Below are positions 11,684 through 18,396 of a DNA stretch of 18,396 nucleotides, in pieces (the stretch's first letter is position 1; the number at the start of each line of letters is the position of its first letter). The DNA lies in contig VSNH01000068.1 in assembly GCA_009774215.1 (NCBI GenBank), positions 1-18,396 of the forward strand. Reading direction: 5' to 3'. The notes beneath the pieces are model-generated. The model had not been told where the DNA came from. It made no database searches and worked only from the letters and a program-made list of their open reading frames with translations. The position numbers and the translations under genes are program-made. Source of the stretch: Lachnospiraceae bacterium (GTDB taxonomy: Bacteria > Bacillota > Clostridia > Lachnospirales > Lachnospiraceae).

Positions 11684-12400
11684 ATGGGGCAGATTGAACA
11701 GCTGAGACAGTGGGTAAACGAGTCGGATAACATCGTCTTCTTCGGGGGCGCGGGGGTGTCCACGGAGAGCGGCATCCCGGATTTCCGGAGCGTGGACGGT
11801 CTTTATAACCAGCAGTACGACTATCCGCCGGAAACGATACTGAGTCATACTTTTTACAGAAGAAACACCGAGGAATTTTATCGCTTTTACCGGAATAAGA
11901 TGCTCTGCCTTGATGCGAAGCCCAATGCCGCTCACTTAAAGCTGGCGCAATGGGAACGCGAGGGAAAGCTTAAGGCGGTGGTGACCCAGAATATCGACGG
12001 ACTGCATCAGGCGGCAGGCAGCGAAAAGGTATACGAACTGCACGGCTCTGTCCTGCGCAATTTTTGCGAGAAGTGCCATAAATTCTATGACGTGCATTAC
12101 ATCGCCGATTCGGAGGGCGTCCCGAAATGTACCTGCGGCGGCGACATCAAGCCGGATGTTGTACTCTACGAAGAGGGACTGGATCAGAATACCCTCTCGG
12201 GCGCAATCCGCGCGATCAGCGAGGCGGATGTGCTGATTGTGGGCGGCACTTCCCTGGCCGTATATCCCGCCGCAGGACTGTTGGATTATTATAACGGAAA
12301 TAAGCTGGTGCTTGTCAACAAAACCCCCACCGCGAGGGACGGGATTGCGGATCTGGTGGTGCAGGGGAGTATCGGGGAGATATTTTCGCAGTTGGATTAA
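11684..12400 (+). CDS. cobB: Sir2-family NAD-dependent protein deacylase
   Basis: The enzyme removes acyl groups from lysines using NAD+ and releases nicotinamide. The protein has 238 residues, usual for bacterial CobB. NAD-binding GAGVSTESGIPDFRS lies at 23-36, TQNIDGLH at 101-108, catalytic His120 in ELHGS, and the zinc module at C128/C131 and C149/C151 (the second pair spaced C-x-C). DVLIVGGTSLAVYPAAGL and LVLVNKTPT complete the Rossmann fold. SD GGGAGG lies 8 nt before the ATG. Upstream is AT-rich, with TATAAT at 11636-11641 as a possible -10 but no good -35. It appears monocistronic, followed by an independent promoter. Confidence 0.95.
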   Translation: MGQIEQLRQWVNESDNIVFFGGAGVSTESGIPDFRSVDGLYNQQYDYPPETILSHTFYRRNTEEFYRFYRNKMLCLDAKPNAAHLKLAQWEREGKLKAVVTQNIDGLHQAAGSEKVYELHGSVLRNFCEKCHKFYDVHYIADSEGVPKCTCGGDIKPDVVLYEEGLDQNTLSGAIRAISEADVLIVGGTSLAVYPAAGLLDYYNGNKLVLVNKTPTARDGIADLVVQGSIGEIFSQLD

Positions 12401-12417
12401 TAAACGTTTTTCCGCTC

Positions 12418-12446
12418 TTGACATTCCGTTCTTCTGTCTCTATAAT
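12418..12446 (+). promoter_or_regulatory. Perfect consensus promoter
   Basis: TTGACA at 12418-12423, a 17-bp spacer, TATAAT at 12441-12446. Predicted start about 12453. It precedes nearly 290 nt of structured non-coding DNA before the Uma2 gene. Confidence 0.85.
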
Positions 12447-12452
12447 GAACAC

Positions 12453-12741
12453 AAAGCATATACATTCTATTGACAGCAAACATTCGGAACAGTCTTATAG
12501 GCTGTTCCGAGGTCACTCAAAATCAGCGATTTTAGCTGATTCTTCGGTTAATATTTCAGAATTTCTATGCTTTTAAATCACACAACACAATTTAAAAGCG
12601 GGAGATTCTGAGCGGCAGATGGTTTTATCCGCGGCGGGCAAAGACTGCATATGAAAATAGTCAGGATGAGCAGACGGTCGGAGAACTGTTGATACCAAGA
12701 CCTGTATATCCGGATTTCTCCTGCGGAACAGGAGGAAAACG
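12453..12741 (+). ncRNA. Candidate structured leader or small RNA upstream of Uma2 gene
   Basis: No gene was found in this stretch. It holds CGGAACAG/CTGTTCCG (12485-12509), AATCAGC/GCTGATT (12521-12541), and a large stem with GCTTTTAAAT (12569-12578) against 12590-12599, extended outside by TCAGAAT..CT (from 12556) against AGATTCTGA (to about 12611). No clear T-run follows any of them, so it may be a 5' leader of the Uma2 mRNA rather than a free RNA. I do not recognise a known riboswitch class. Confidence 0.45.
12718..12735 (+). promoter_or_regulatory. Hairpin sequestering the Uma2 ribosome binding site
   Basis: CTCCTG (12718-12723) pairs perfectly with CAGGAG (12729-12734) around a 5-nt loop. 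The SD AGGAGG occupies 12730-12735, so most of it is in the stem. Translation would need the stem to open, for instance through refolding of the long leader upstream. Confidence 0.55.
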
Positions 12742-13404
12742 ATGGAAGTAAGAAAAACACAGGAATGGGAAGGATTAGGAAGAGAGGAACAATTTATGGC
12801 AATGAAGGGCGGAAAGGGTTATACAATTGCGGATATCGAAGCCTTGCCGGATGGAGAACGGGCGGAGTTGATTGATGGGGAAATGTTTCGGATGGATACA
12901 CCGATGTGGACGCATCAGCGACTTCTTATAGAGCTTGCAATGGAAATCAGCTTATATATTAAGAAAAATAAGGGAAAGTGCAAAGTTGTGCCAGCCCCCT
13001 TTGCCGTGTATATCAAAAAAGACAATCGGAACTACGTGGAGCCTGATATCTCCGTAATCTGTGATATGGAAAAAAAGAGCGAAAAAGGTTGCCAGGGTGC
13101 GCCGGACTGGGCGATTGAGATCGTATCGCCCTCCAGCATAAAGATGGATTATGAGCGGAAGGTGGAGCTGTACCGCGAAGCGGGCGTGCGGGAATATTGG
13201 ATTGTGGACGCGGAGAAAGAAATGGTCACGGTGTATGATTTCGAGCACAGCAAGACACTGTGCCAGACCGATGTGCGTACGCAGGGCACATGTGCCGCCG
13301 CATTGAAGCAATGGGAGGAGCCCCTGCATTACGCTTTCTCTGAAAAGATTAAGGTGGGGATTTTTGAGGATTTGTATTTGAAGCTTTCAGAACTGGATAC
13401 TTAA
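12742..13404 (+). CDS. Uma2 family (DUF820) endonuclease-like protein
   Basis: The protein has 220 residues. It shows the family order: YTIADIEALPDGERAELIDGEMFRM near the N-terminus, HQRLLIELAMEI helix, then the PD-(D/E)xK-like core with E100-P-D102 (YVEPDISVI) and E126 (WAIEIVSPSS), and DYERKVELYREAGVREYWIVD. The fold is nuclease-like; the biological role of the family is unknown and copies are often numerous in a genome. The ATG at 12742 is chosen for its AGGAGG SD; the first 19 residues extend beyond the usual family start, so a start at MAMKGGKG (12796) is possible. It has a strong promoter 300 bp upstream and a hairpin over its SD. Confidence 0.85.
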   Translation: MEVRKTQEWEGLGREEQFMAMKGGKGYTIADIEALPDGERAELIDGEMFRMDTPMWTHQRLLIELAMEISLYIKKNKGKCKVVPAPFAVYIKKDNRNYVEPDISVICDMEKKSEKGCQGAPDWAIEIVSPSSIKMDYERKVELYREAGVREYWIVDAEKEMVTVYDFEHSKTLCQTDVRTQGTCAAALKQWEEPLHYAFSEKIKVGIFEDLYLKLSELDT

Positions 13405-13471
13405 TCAGGGAGAGCTTTCTCAAAAATGTATTCCCAAGCTGTAATGTGGGCGGCACGGAACGGAGCATAAT

Positions 13472-13651
13472 ATGGACATTCAAGTCGGTGATATTTTAAA
13501 AATGAAAAAGCAGCACCCCTGTGGCTCCTCGGAGTGGGAGGTGCTGCGGATTGGTGCGGACTTCCGCCTGAAATGCGCGGGCTGTGGGCATCAGATTATG
13601 ATTCCGCGGGTAAAGGCGGAGAAGAACGTGCGGGGCGTGGTGCGGGAATAG
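13472..13651 (+). CDS. DUF951 family zinc-finger-like mini-protein
   Basis: The protein has 59 residues, starts MDIQVGDILKMKKQHPCGS and ends KNVRGVVRE. It matches the DUF951/YyzM pattern: VGDIlkmKKqHPCGs, weVlRiGaDfrlkC.gCgh and imipR. Cysteines C17, C35 and C38 with H15 could bind zinc. The family is conserved in Firmicutes, often near chromosome-maintenance genes, and has no proven function. CGGAG lies 7 nt before the ATG. It lies 67 nt after the Uma2 gene in the same direction and is probably co-transcribed or has its own weak promoter. Confidence 0.88.
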   Translation: MDIQVGDILKMKKQHPCGSSEWEVLRIGADFRLKCAGCGHQIMIPRVKAEKNVRGVVRE

Positions 13652-13677
13652 TGCGTCAGCCATAATCTTTTTTACAT

Positions 13678-13935
13678 TCATTTATTCTTATTTTGAGGAT
13701 GCAGAACGTCAAAGGCGAACTCTCCTAATACCGTTTTTATCAGTTTATCTTTTAATGCGATAAGCCGTTTTTTATAATCACATTTTTTGAGCTGCGGTTG
13801 ATAGCAAAGAACAAAATAAGTAAGCAAAAGCAGTACAGAAAACTAATAAACTTAGTAAAAACATAATTCTGGCATTGGTAGTATATTGATTGAATAACTT
13901 ACCAAACTTGGCCATATAACCGATATCGCCTTCTT
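13678..13935 (-). pseudogene. Decayed 3' part of a membrane protein gene
   Basis: Downstream of the 63-aa membrane ORF, protein-like sequence continues in two other minus-strand frames. One reads GDIGYMAKFGKLFNQ, then a membrane span (IMFLLSLLVFCTAFAYLF), and stops at 13778. The other begins near 13825, LLLLTYFVLCYQ, then KKRLIALKDKLIKTVLGE, and stops at 13678. Neither has a start signal. Together with the ORF at 13936 they would give a two-span protein of about 150 residues, broken by two frameshifts. The reading is an inference from frame continuity and hydrophobicity. Confidence 0.4.
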
Positions 13936-14127
13936 TTATAACAAAACAATAATTCCTTCATTTGGAGCTTTACCAAAATAGGATGCTCCCAACAAAAAAC
14001 CAATCACCGCCCCGGCAACAGAAATCACCTGTAATATCTGATTCTGTGTATTCCGTTCATCTTCCCGGCACTCACTTAATTCGACAATCAATTCATTGAT
14101 TCTCGCTTCATCATCCTTTGCATTCAT
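13936..14127 (-). CDS. 63-aa single-span membrane protein, probably truncated
   Basis: The protein has an acidic helical N-terminus (MNAKDDEARINELIVELSECREDERNTQNQ) and one membrane span at about 31-52 (ILQVISVAGAVIGFLLGASYF). SD AGGGGG lies about 10 nt before the ATG, and an extended -10 (TGCTATAAT) about 25 nt upstream. No family is recognised. The frame ends early, and protein-like sequence goes on in other frames downstream, so this may be the surviving front of a longer gene. It is translated as it stands if the signals are used. Confidence 0.55.
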   Translation of the reverse strand: MNAKDDEARINELIVELSECREDERNTQNQILQVISVAGAVIGFLLGASYFGKAPNEGIIVLL

Positions 14128-14149
14128 ATAAAATTCCCCCTGTAAATAA

Positions 14150-14158
14150 ATTATAGCA
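14150..14158 (-). promoter_or_regulatory. Extended -10 promoter of the small membrane protein
   Basis: On the minus strand TGC followed by TATAAT (14158-14150) forms an extended -10. The -35 position (TTCGCT) is weak, as is common with extended -10 promoters. Confidence 0.5.
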
Positions 14159-14200
14159 CTTTGGGCATTTTAAGCGAAATATATCATTAGAATGTAGTAG

Positions 14201-14230
14201 AAAAAGACGGCAGGATTTCTCCCGCCGCCT
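14201..14230 (-). terminator. Terminator of the large surface-protein gene
   Basis: On the minus strand GGCGGCGGGA pairs with TCCTGCCGTC (two G-U pairs) around a GAAA loop and is followed by T5. It lies about 50 bp after the stop codon of the surface-protein gene. Confidence 0.8.
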
Positions 14231-14282
14231 CTTTCTTATTTACCCTCGTCTGCCAAATTCACAGCTCGCCGTCTCCCCCATA

Positions 14283-17200
14283 TTACGGAGCAGGTGTCGC
14301 CGCTTTCTTTGTCAGCTCAATGGTATAAACTTTTGTTCTGTCTATCTCTGTTATCTCGGTCTCATCGCTTGCATAGAGTTTCTTCAAATTCTTCGACGCT
14401 CTGAGGTAAAGAGTGATCTTGTTGTCATCTGCACCATATGCCGCATTCGCTGCAACATTCAGAGTCACCGTTCCGTCAGGGTTGGTTGTCAGCGTAACGC
14501 CCGCGGGTAATGTAGCCGCCGGAATATCATCCAGTGTCAGATTCTCACCCTCTAAGCCTTCCGTATCCGCCTGCTTTACCAGAGCGAAGGTCACCTTCTT
14601 ATCATCATCCGTCAGCTGTGTACCTTTCACCTCAGCAGTGAATTTCAGACTCTTCGCGCCCTCTACATCGGTCAATGACACTTTGTTGCTTGAGATTACA
14701 AGATCTGTAGGTGTCTCCCCACTGACATCCTGTCCTGTCACAGTCATACTGGTAAATGTCTTAGCAGTCACGGTTGTATTGCTGCAATCCACTTCCAGAT
14801 CCTTCATGCCTTCCTGTGCGAGAACCAGCTTGAAGGAAACAGAACCGTCGGTGCCACCCGCAGGCAGCTTAAAGTCTACGTCTACCTCTACCTTTGTACC
14901 CGCATCCGTCGGCTTACTCGGATGATCGCTTGTAGAATCACTCTTTAATTCAGTCTTCTTAAAGCCCTTCACGGTGATATCCGGATTCTTGATCGCTGCC
15001 TTCGCTGCATTCTCAATCGCTGTCTTGAGCGCTGCCTCCACACCGGTCGCGCTTCCGTCTGTGCCTAACGCATTTGAGATAATTGCATTGTAGTTCAAGC
15101 CTACTTCTGTGTCCGCGTCATACTCAGCCAGTGCTGCCTTTACGTCAGCCGACGCATCGCTCAGAGTTCCTAACTTAGCAATGGTCACATTCATCTCGGC
15201 TTCTTTCGTATTCTCAGAATCGTTTCTGTCTCTGATTAAGATTTTCGCTTTGAGACTTCCGCCAGTCTTTGCTGTCGCTTTCTTCAGTGCAAATGTCTTT
15301 TTATCTACAGAGAGACTCAGGTTTGCAGGAATCTTAACTGCATTTTCACCGGTTGTCAGCGCTTTCTTCACATCCGCCAGCAATTTCTCAGGTGTGTAGT
15401 CATTGCCGAGCTGCTCTAAGTCATCCGCAGTCAGTGCACTAATCTTTTTTCCCAACGTGTCTGCGGTCGTATTATAAACTTCGCCCTTCGTGAAGGTATA
15501 CTCCTTCTCGTAGTCGCCTTCTGCCTTCGTTGCCGCTTTCTGCACGGTTACCGTCGCCTTATATCCGGCGGGTGTCTTGTCAGTTGCAGCTACATCTGCA
15601 AGCGTAATGTTTCTACTGCATACCGCCGCCTGTACATCCTTCGGGAGTGCATTTTCAAGCACGGCATTGATACGTCCTTCGAGATCAGCTTTCATCTCAT
15701 CCGCATCCGCAAAGAGCAGATCGTCATACATCCCGCCAATCGTATCTTCTAATTTTTTCGCCGTTTCAACTGCCTTTTCAAAGGTCATCGGATTCGGCAG
15801 GGTTACCTTCAAGGTTACGGTCTCCGCCGTTACTGCGGTATCGGTAAACGTAAACGTTACAGGTACATCCACAGCCTTGCCGAACTTAAACTTGCCGCCC
15901 TTTGCTGCATTTGCTTCGATGAGCTTATCTCTCTTCACGGTGAGGGTTACCTTGCCTGTCGCCGCCGTGTAAGCTGCGGACACGATATCCCTGCCCTCAT
16001 AATCCTTATCCTTCACGGTTGCAGGAACTGTCGCCGCCGCGATCGTAGTGCCCTCGATGGCGCTCTTCACAGGGATATCCAGCATATAAGTATTTGCCGC
16101 TGCCGTTGTAAAGTCATTTGCCGTAATCTTAAATGCCTTGCCGGTTACGGCCACTTTGTTCTTGGTGGTGTCGCCCTTGCCGCTCACCTTGATGGTCGCG
16201 GTTACGGTACCGCCATTAGCCTGTGCAACTGCTTTCAAATCTGTCGCGCCGGTCATGGCTGCGTAGCCGGAGTTCGCCGCAAGTACCTTAAGCGTTACCT
16301 TATAGGTGCCCGCTGCTGCAAATTTCACCTTAATGCTCTCGCCGTCCGCTTCTACGCCGTTTCCTGCCGTTACAAGTGTCGCGCCGCTCTTATCGTCAGT
16401 TGCAATGACTGCCGCTGCAAGCTTGACCGGCTTCGTGCTCTTCGCTGTCTCAAAGATTTGCACGGTAGCGTCTGCGCCTTCGTAGACGGAAGACTCAACG
16501 GTCTTAGCTGCATACTTCGCGCCCTTGAAGGTCACAGTGATCTTCATATCCTTGGTCATGAGGTTAGTATTACCATTATGACTGGTAACTGTCACATAAC
16601 CCTCACAGTCAGCCTTCGCTGCCTTCTTGGTCTCTGCTACGCTGCCGGTGATGTAGTTGATCTGATCCTGCGTAAGTCCGGGCTTCAGTCCCAGTGTATA
16701 GCCGGTCACATCACCCTCTGCATTCGTCACTTCTTTCACTTCGAAATAAGTCGTGAACGCATTTACCTTGCGTGTCTTAGGGTCAATCTTGTTCATTGCG
16801 TAGTTCTTGTTGCCCTGCGCGTCTACGGTAGGTGCGTTGCTCAGCATCCAATCATAATCCGTGACAATGTTCTTGTTGCTTGCAAGATCAACAGGCGCCG
16901 TTGCGCCGGCATCCAGCGTGTATTTACCCTTTACGGTCAGGCTGTTCTTCGCCGCCTTGCCGGGTACTTTGATCTTCACGTTAACGCCCTTCGCTTCCGG
17001 TTTGAACTTACCTTCGCTGTAAGTGCCCACGGTAGCAATCAGGGTGTAGGTGCCGGGAACGATCTCAAAGGTAGCATAATCCTGTACACTAAAATCTAAT
17101 TTAAATTGGCCGTTGTCGTCGATCTGTACGATCTTGGCAACGTCTTGATTCAAGAAGTAGCTTCTTGCCCTGCTCCACTCAGACCGCTCGTTTACTTCCT

Positions 17201-18396
17201 TCGTCTTGGTGTAATCGGGGGTCACAAGTACATACTGACGGGCATGGTTCTTCGGCGTGTACTTCTTATCCTTGGAGGTCACCTGGAACGCAACCTTTAC
17301 ATCTTTGCCTTCCTGTGATGCTGTCACATCCGCCGCTGTCAGGCTGCCGATCTGCTTTATGCCGGGCGCTTTTGCCTTTGCATCCGCAGCGGGCTCCTGC
17401 GTGATGGTGTACTCTGTCTTGTTCTTCTTGTCGGTCTTATCCGCAATCGTGACGGTTGCCTTGGTGGATGTCATAACGATATCCATACTGTAGCCATTGA
17501 GCTTTCTTACAATCTTTGCGCCCTTAACGGTCACGTTGATGTTTGTATAACCCAATCCGCCACAATCCGTGTAAAAGTCGTCCCACATCTCAGCCACAGG
17601 CATGAGTCTGAATTTCTCGCCGATCGCGCCGTCGTAGGTGTGGTTTAACTCTCTGGCATCATAGTGCGTATCGTTGCTGTCAAACATCTCAAGTCCGAAT
17701 TTCTCGAAGCCTTTGAGGGTCACGCTGATCTTCTTGTTGCTCTTAGAGCCGTCAGCAGCAGATACCGTGAGCTGTACGGGCTTTGTGTTAGGCTTGATGA
17801 AATCCAGCCGGCCATCGTCTGTAGCTACGCTTAAAGCTGCCTTTGCGCCGGAAGCATAGCTTACGCCATACACAAAATCATCATCCGTGTACACGCGCTT
17901 CGTTCCTGCTGTGGACTTTAAGGCTCTTATATATAAATTCTTTTTATATACATCATCGTCGTCATAGGAATAGAAATCTTCCGCATTCAAGGTGCCGCCA
18001 TCTCTTGCAATTACCTTGTAGCTGCCGCCGGAGAGAGCTTCTACGACTACCACATCATTGAGGGTCTGCGGTTCGCCGGTAATATCAATAGTTACCGTTT
18101 TGCTTTCCGTATTACCCTCATAGTCAGCCGCTTTCGCAACTACAGAGAAGGTGCCGCCGTTTGCAACATTATACTTCGCGTCTACGGATACCTGACCGTT
18201 CTTCGCGTTCACCTTTACTTTGGAAGCAACCTCCGGGTTCAGGGAATAGCCATCTTCACCGGGTAACTTACCGGTTGCATCACCCATCGCGTAGGTCAGA
18301 GTTTTCTTCTTCGGCGCCTGATCTTTGTAACCCCAGTTCAAAATCGGGGTGAGTTTCAGGGATGCCTTGCCGGACTTCTTATAGATGGTTCTGTAA
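14283..18396 (-). CDS. Giant secreted Ig-like-domain surface protein (N-terminus outside window)
   Basis: The reading frame is open to the window edge, so only the C-terminal 1371 residues are visible. The sequence is rich in Thr, Ala, Lys and Val and poor in Cys, and alternates beta-strand runs with charged turns in blocks of roughly 80-110 residues, as in stacked bacterial Ig-like or cadherin-like domains. Recurrent phrases include VTLKGFEKFGL and ITVKGFKKTEL, GKVTLTVKRD, GTYKVTLKVLA and GTYTLIATVGTY. The C-terminus (KVYTIELTKKAATPAP) has no LPxTG motif, membrane anchor or choline/SLH repeat, so anchoring must be N-terminal or the protein is released. Likely role: cell-surface or matrix protein; ligand unknown. 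A good intrinsic terminator follows. It is convergent with the DUF951 gene. No catalytic motif was seen. Confidence 0.8.
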   Translation of the reverse strand, partial: YRTIYKKSGKASLKLTPILNWGYKDQAPKKKTLTYAMGDATGKLPGEDGYSLNPEVASKVKVNAKNGQVSVDAKYNVANGGTFSVVAKAADYEGNTESKTVTIDITGEPQTLNDVVVVEALSGGSYKVIARDGGTLNAEDFYSYDDDDVYKKNLYIRALKSTAGTKRVYTDDDFVYGVSYASGAKAALSVATDDGRLDFIKPNTKPVQLTVSAADGSKSNKKISVTLKGFEKFGLEMFDSNDTHYDARELNHTYDGAIGEKFRLMPVAEMWDDFYTDCGGLGYTNINVTVKGAKIVRKLNGYSMDIVMTSTKATVTIADKTDKKNKTEYTITQEPAADAKAKAPGIKQIGSLTAADVTASQEGKDVKVAFQVTSKDKKYTPKNHARQYVLVTPDYTKTKEVNERSEWSRARSYFLNQDVAKIVQIDDNGQFKLDFSVQDYATFEIVPGTYTLIATVGTYSEGKFKPEAKGVNVKIKVPGKAAKNSLTVKGKYTLDAGATAPVDLASNKNIVTDYDWMLSNAPTVDAQGNKNYAMNKIDPKTRKVNAFTTYFEVKEVTNAEGDVTGYTLGLKPGLTQDQINYITGSVAETKKAAKADCEGYVTVTSHNGNTNLMTKDMKITVTFKGAKYAAKTVESSVYEGADATVQIFETAKSTKPVKLAAAVIATDDKSGATLVTAGNGVEADGESIKVKFAAAGTYKVTLKVLAANSGYAAMTGATDLKAVAQANGGTVTATIKVSGKGDTTKNKVAVTGKAFKITANDFTTAAANTYMLDIPVKSAIEGTTIAAATVPATVKDKDYEGRDIVSAAYTAATGKVTLTVKRDKLIEANAAKGGKFKFGKAVDVPVTFTFTDTAVTAETVTLKVTLPNPMTFEKAVETAKKLEDTIGGMYDDLLFADADEMKADLEGRINAVLENALPKDVQAAVCSRNITLADVAATDKTPAGYKATVTVQKAATKAEGDYEKEYTFTKGEVYNTTADTLGKKISALTADDLEQLGNDYTPEKLLADVKKALTTGENAVKIPANLSLSVDKKTFALKKATAKTGGSLKAKILIRDRNDSENTKEAEMNVTIAKLGTLSDASADVKAALAEYDADTEVGLNYNAIISNALGTDGSATGVEAALKTAIENAAKAAIKNPDITVKGFKKTELKSDSTSDHPSKPTDAGTKVEVDVDFKLPAGGTDGSVSFKLVLAQEGMKDLEVDCSNTTVTAKTFTSMTVTGQDVSGETPTDLVISSNKVSLTDVEGAKSLKFTAEVKGTQLTDDDKKVTFALVKQADTEGLEGENLTLDDIPAATLPAGVTLTTNPDGTVTLNVAANAAYGADDNKITLYLRASKNLKKLYASDETEITEIDRTKVYTIELTKKAATPAP

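Noticed and set aside
16458..17099. 213-aa plus-strand open frame opposite the surface protein
   Set aside because: Antisense of a long, coherent coding frame; no SD and no family resemblance.

Overview
The window looks like chromosome from an anaerobic Firmicute, most likely a Lachnospiraceae-type Clostridium. The basis is protein style (YvyF, CdaA-CdaR-GlmM, Uma2, DUF951-type and LeuA proteins of the clostridial type), strong AGGAGG ribosome binding sites and TTGACA/TATAAT promoters. No rRNA, tRNA or CRISPR array was seen. The taxonomic call is inference from recognisable proteins, not from a search.

Region 1 (1-3139) is A-rich accessory DNA. It holds a C-terminally altered XRE repressor, a divergent PH-like protein sharing two palindromic operators with it, and a small-protein cassette (48 aa, ribbon-helix-helix, 64 aa). 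A consensus promoter in front of the cassette is covered by four half-sites spaced exactly 10 bp. A roughly 400 bp gene-free stretch and an IS30-family transposase follow. The right edge abuts the 3' remnant of comF, so the insertion appears to have cut comF. A TTGACA at that edge and an AATAAT on the comF side form an outward promoter.

Region 2 (3140-8890) is core genome: comF remnant, yvyF, two membrane proteins of unknown function, cdaA, cdaR and glmM. CdaA makes c-di-AMP, CdaR modulates it, and GlmM makes glucosamine-1-phosphate for the cell wall. The close packing suggests one transcription unit, interrupted before glmM by three consecutive perfect hairpins.

Region 3 (8891-10968) has an HPr-family phosphocarrier with its own promoter, then leuA behind a strong hairpin.

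Region 4 (10969-11640) is the most interesting part. It is a compact locus resembling a type I toxin-antitoxin system: a 53-aa single-span membrane peptide, a bidirectional terminator built into its 3' end, a convergent antisense RNA with a TTGACA-17-TATTAT promoter, and an upstream plus-strand RNA start. The plus-strand and antisense RNAs begin with nearly the same sequence.

Region 5 (11684-13651) has a Sir2 deacylase, a consensus promoter feeding a structured 290-nt stretch, a Uma2-family nuclease-like gene whose ribosome binding site sits in a hairpin, and a DUF951 mini-protein.

Region 6 (13678-18396, minus strand) has a small membrane protein with decayed coding sequence downstream of it, and the C-terminal 1371 residues of a very large secreted Ig-like-domain surface protein whose N-terminus lies outside the window.
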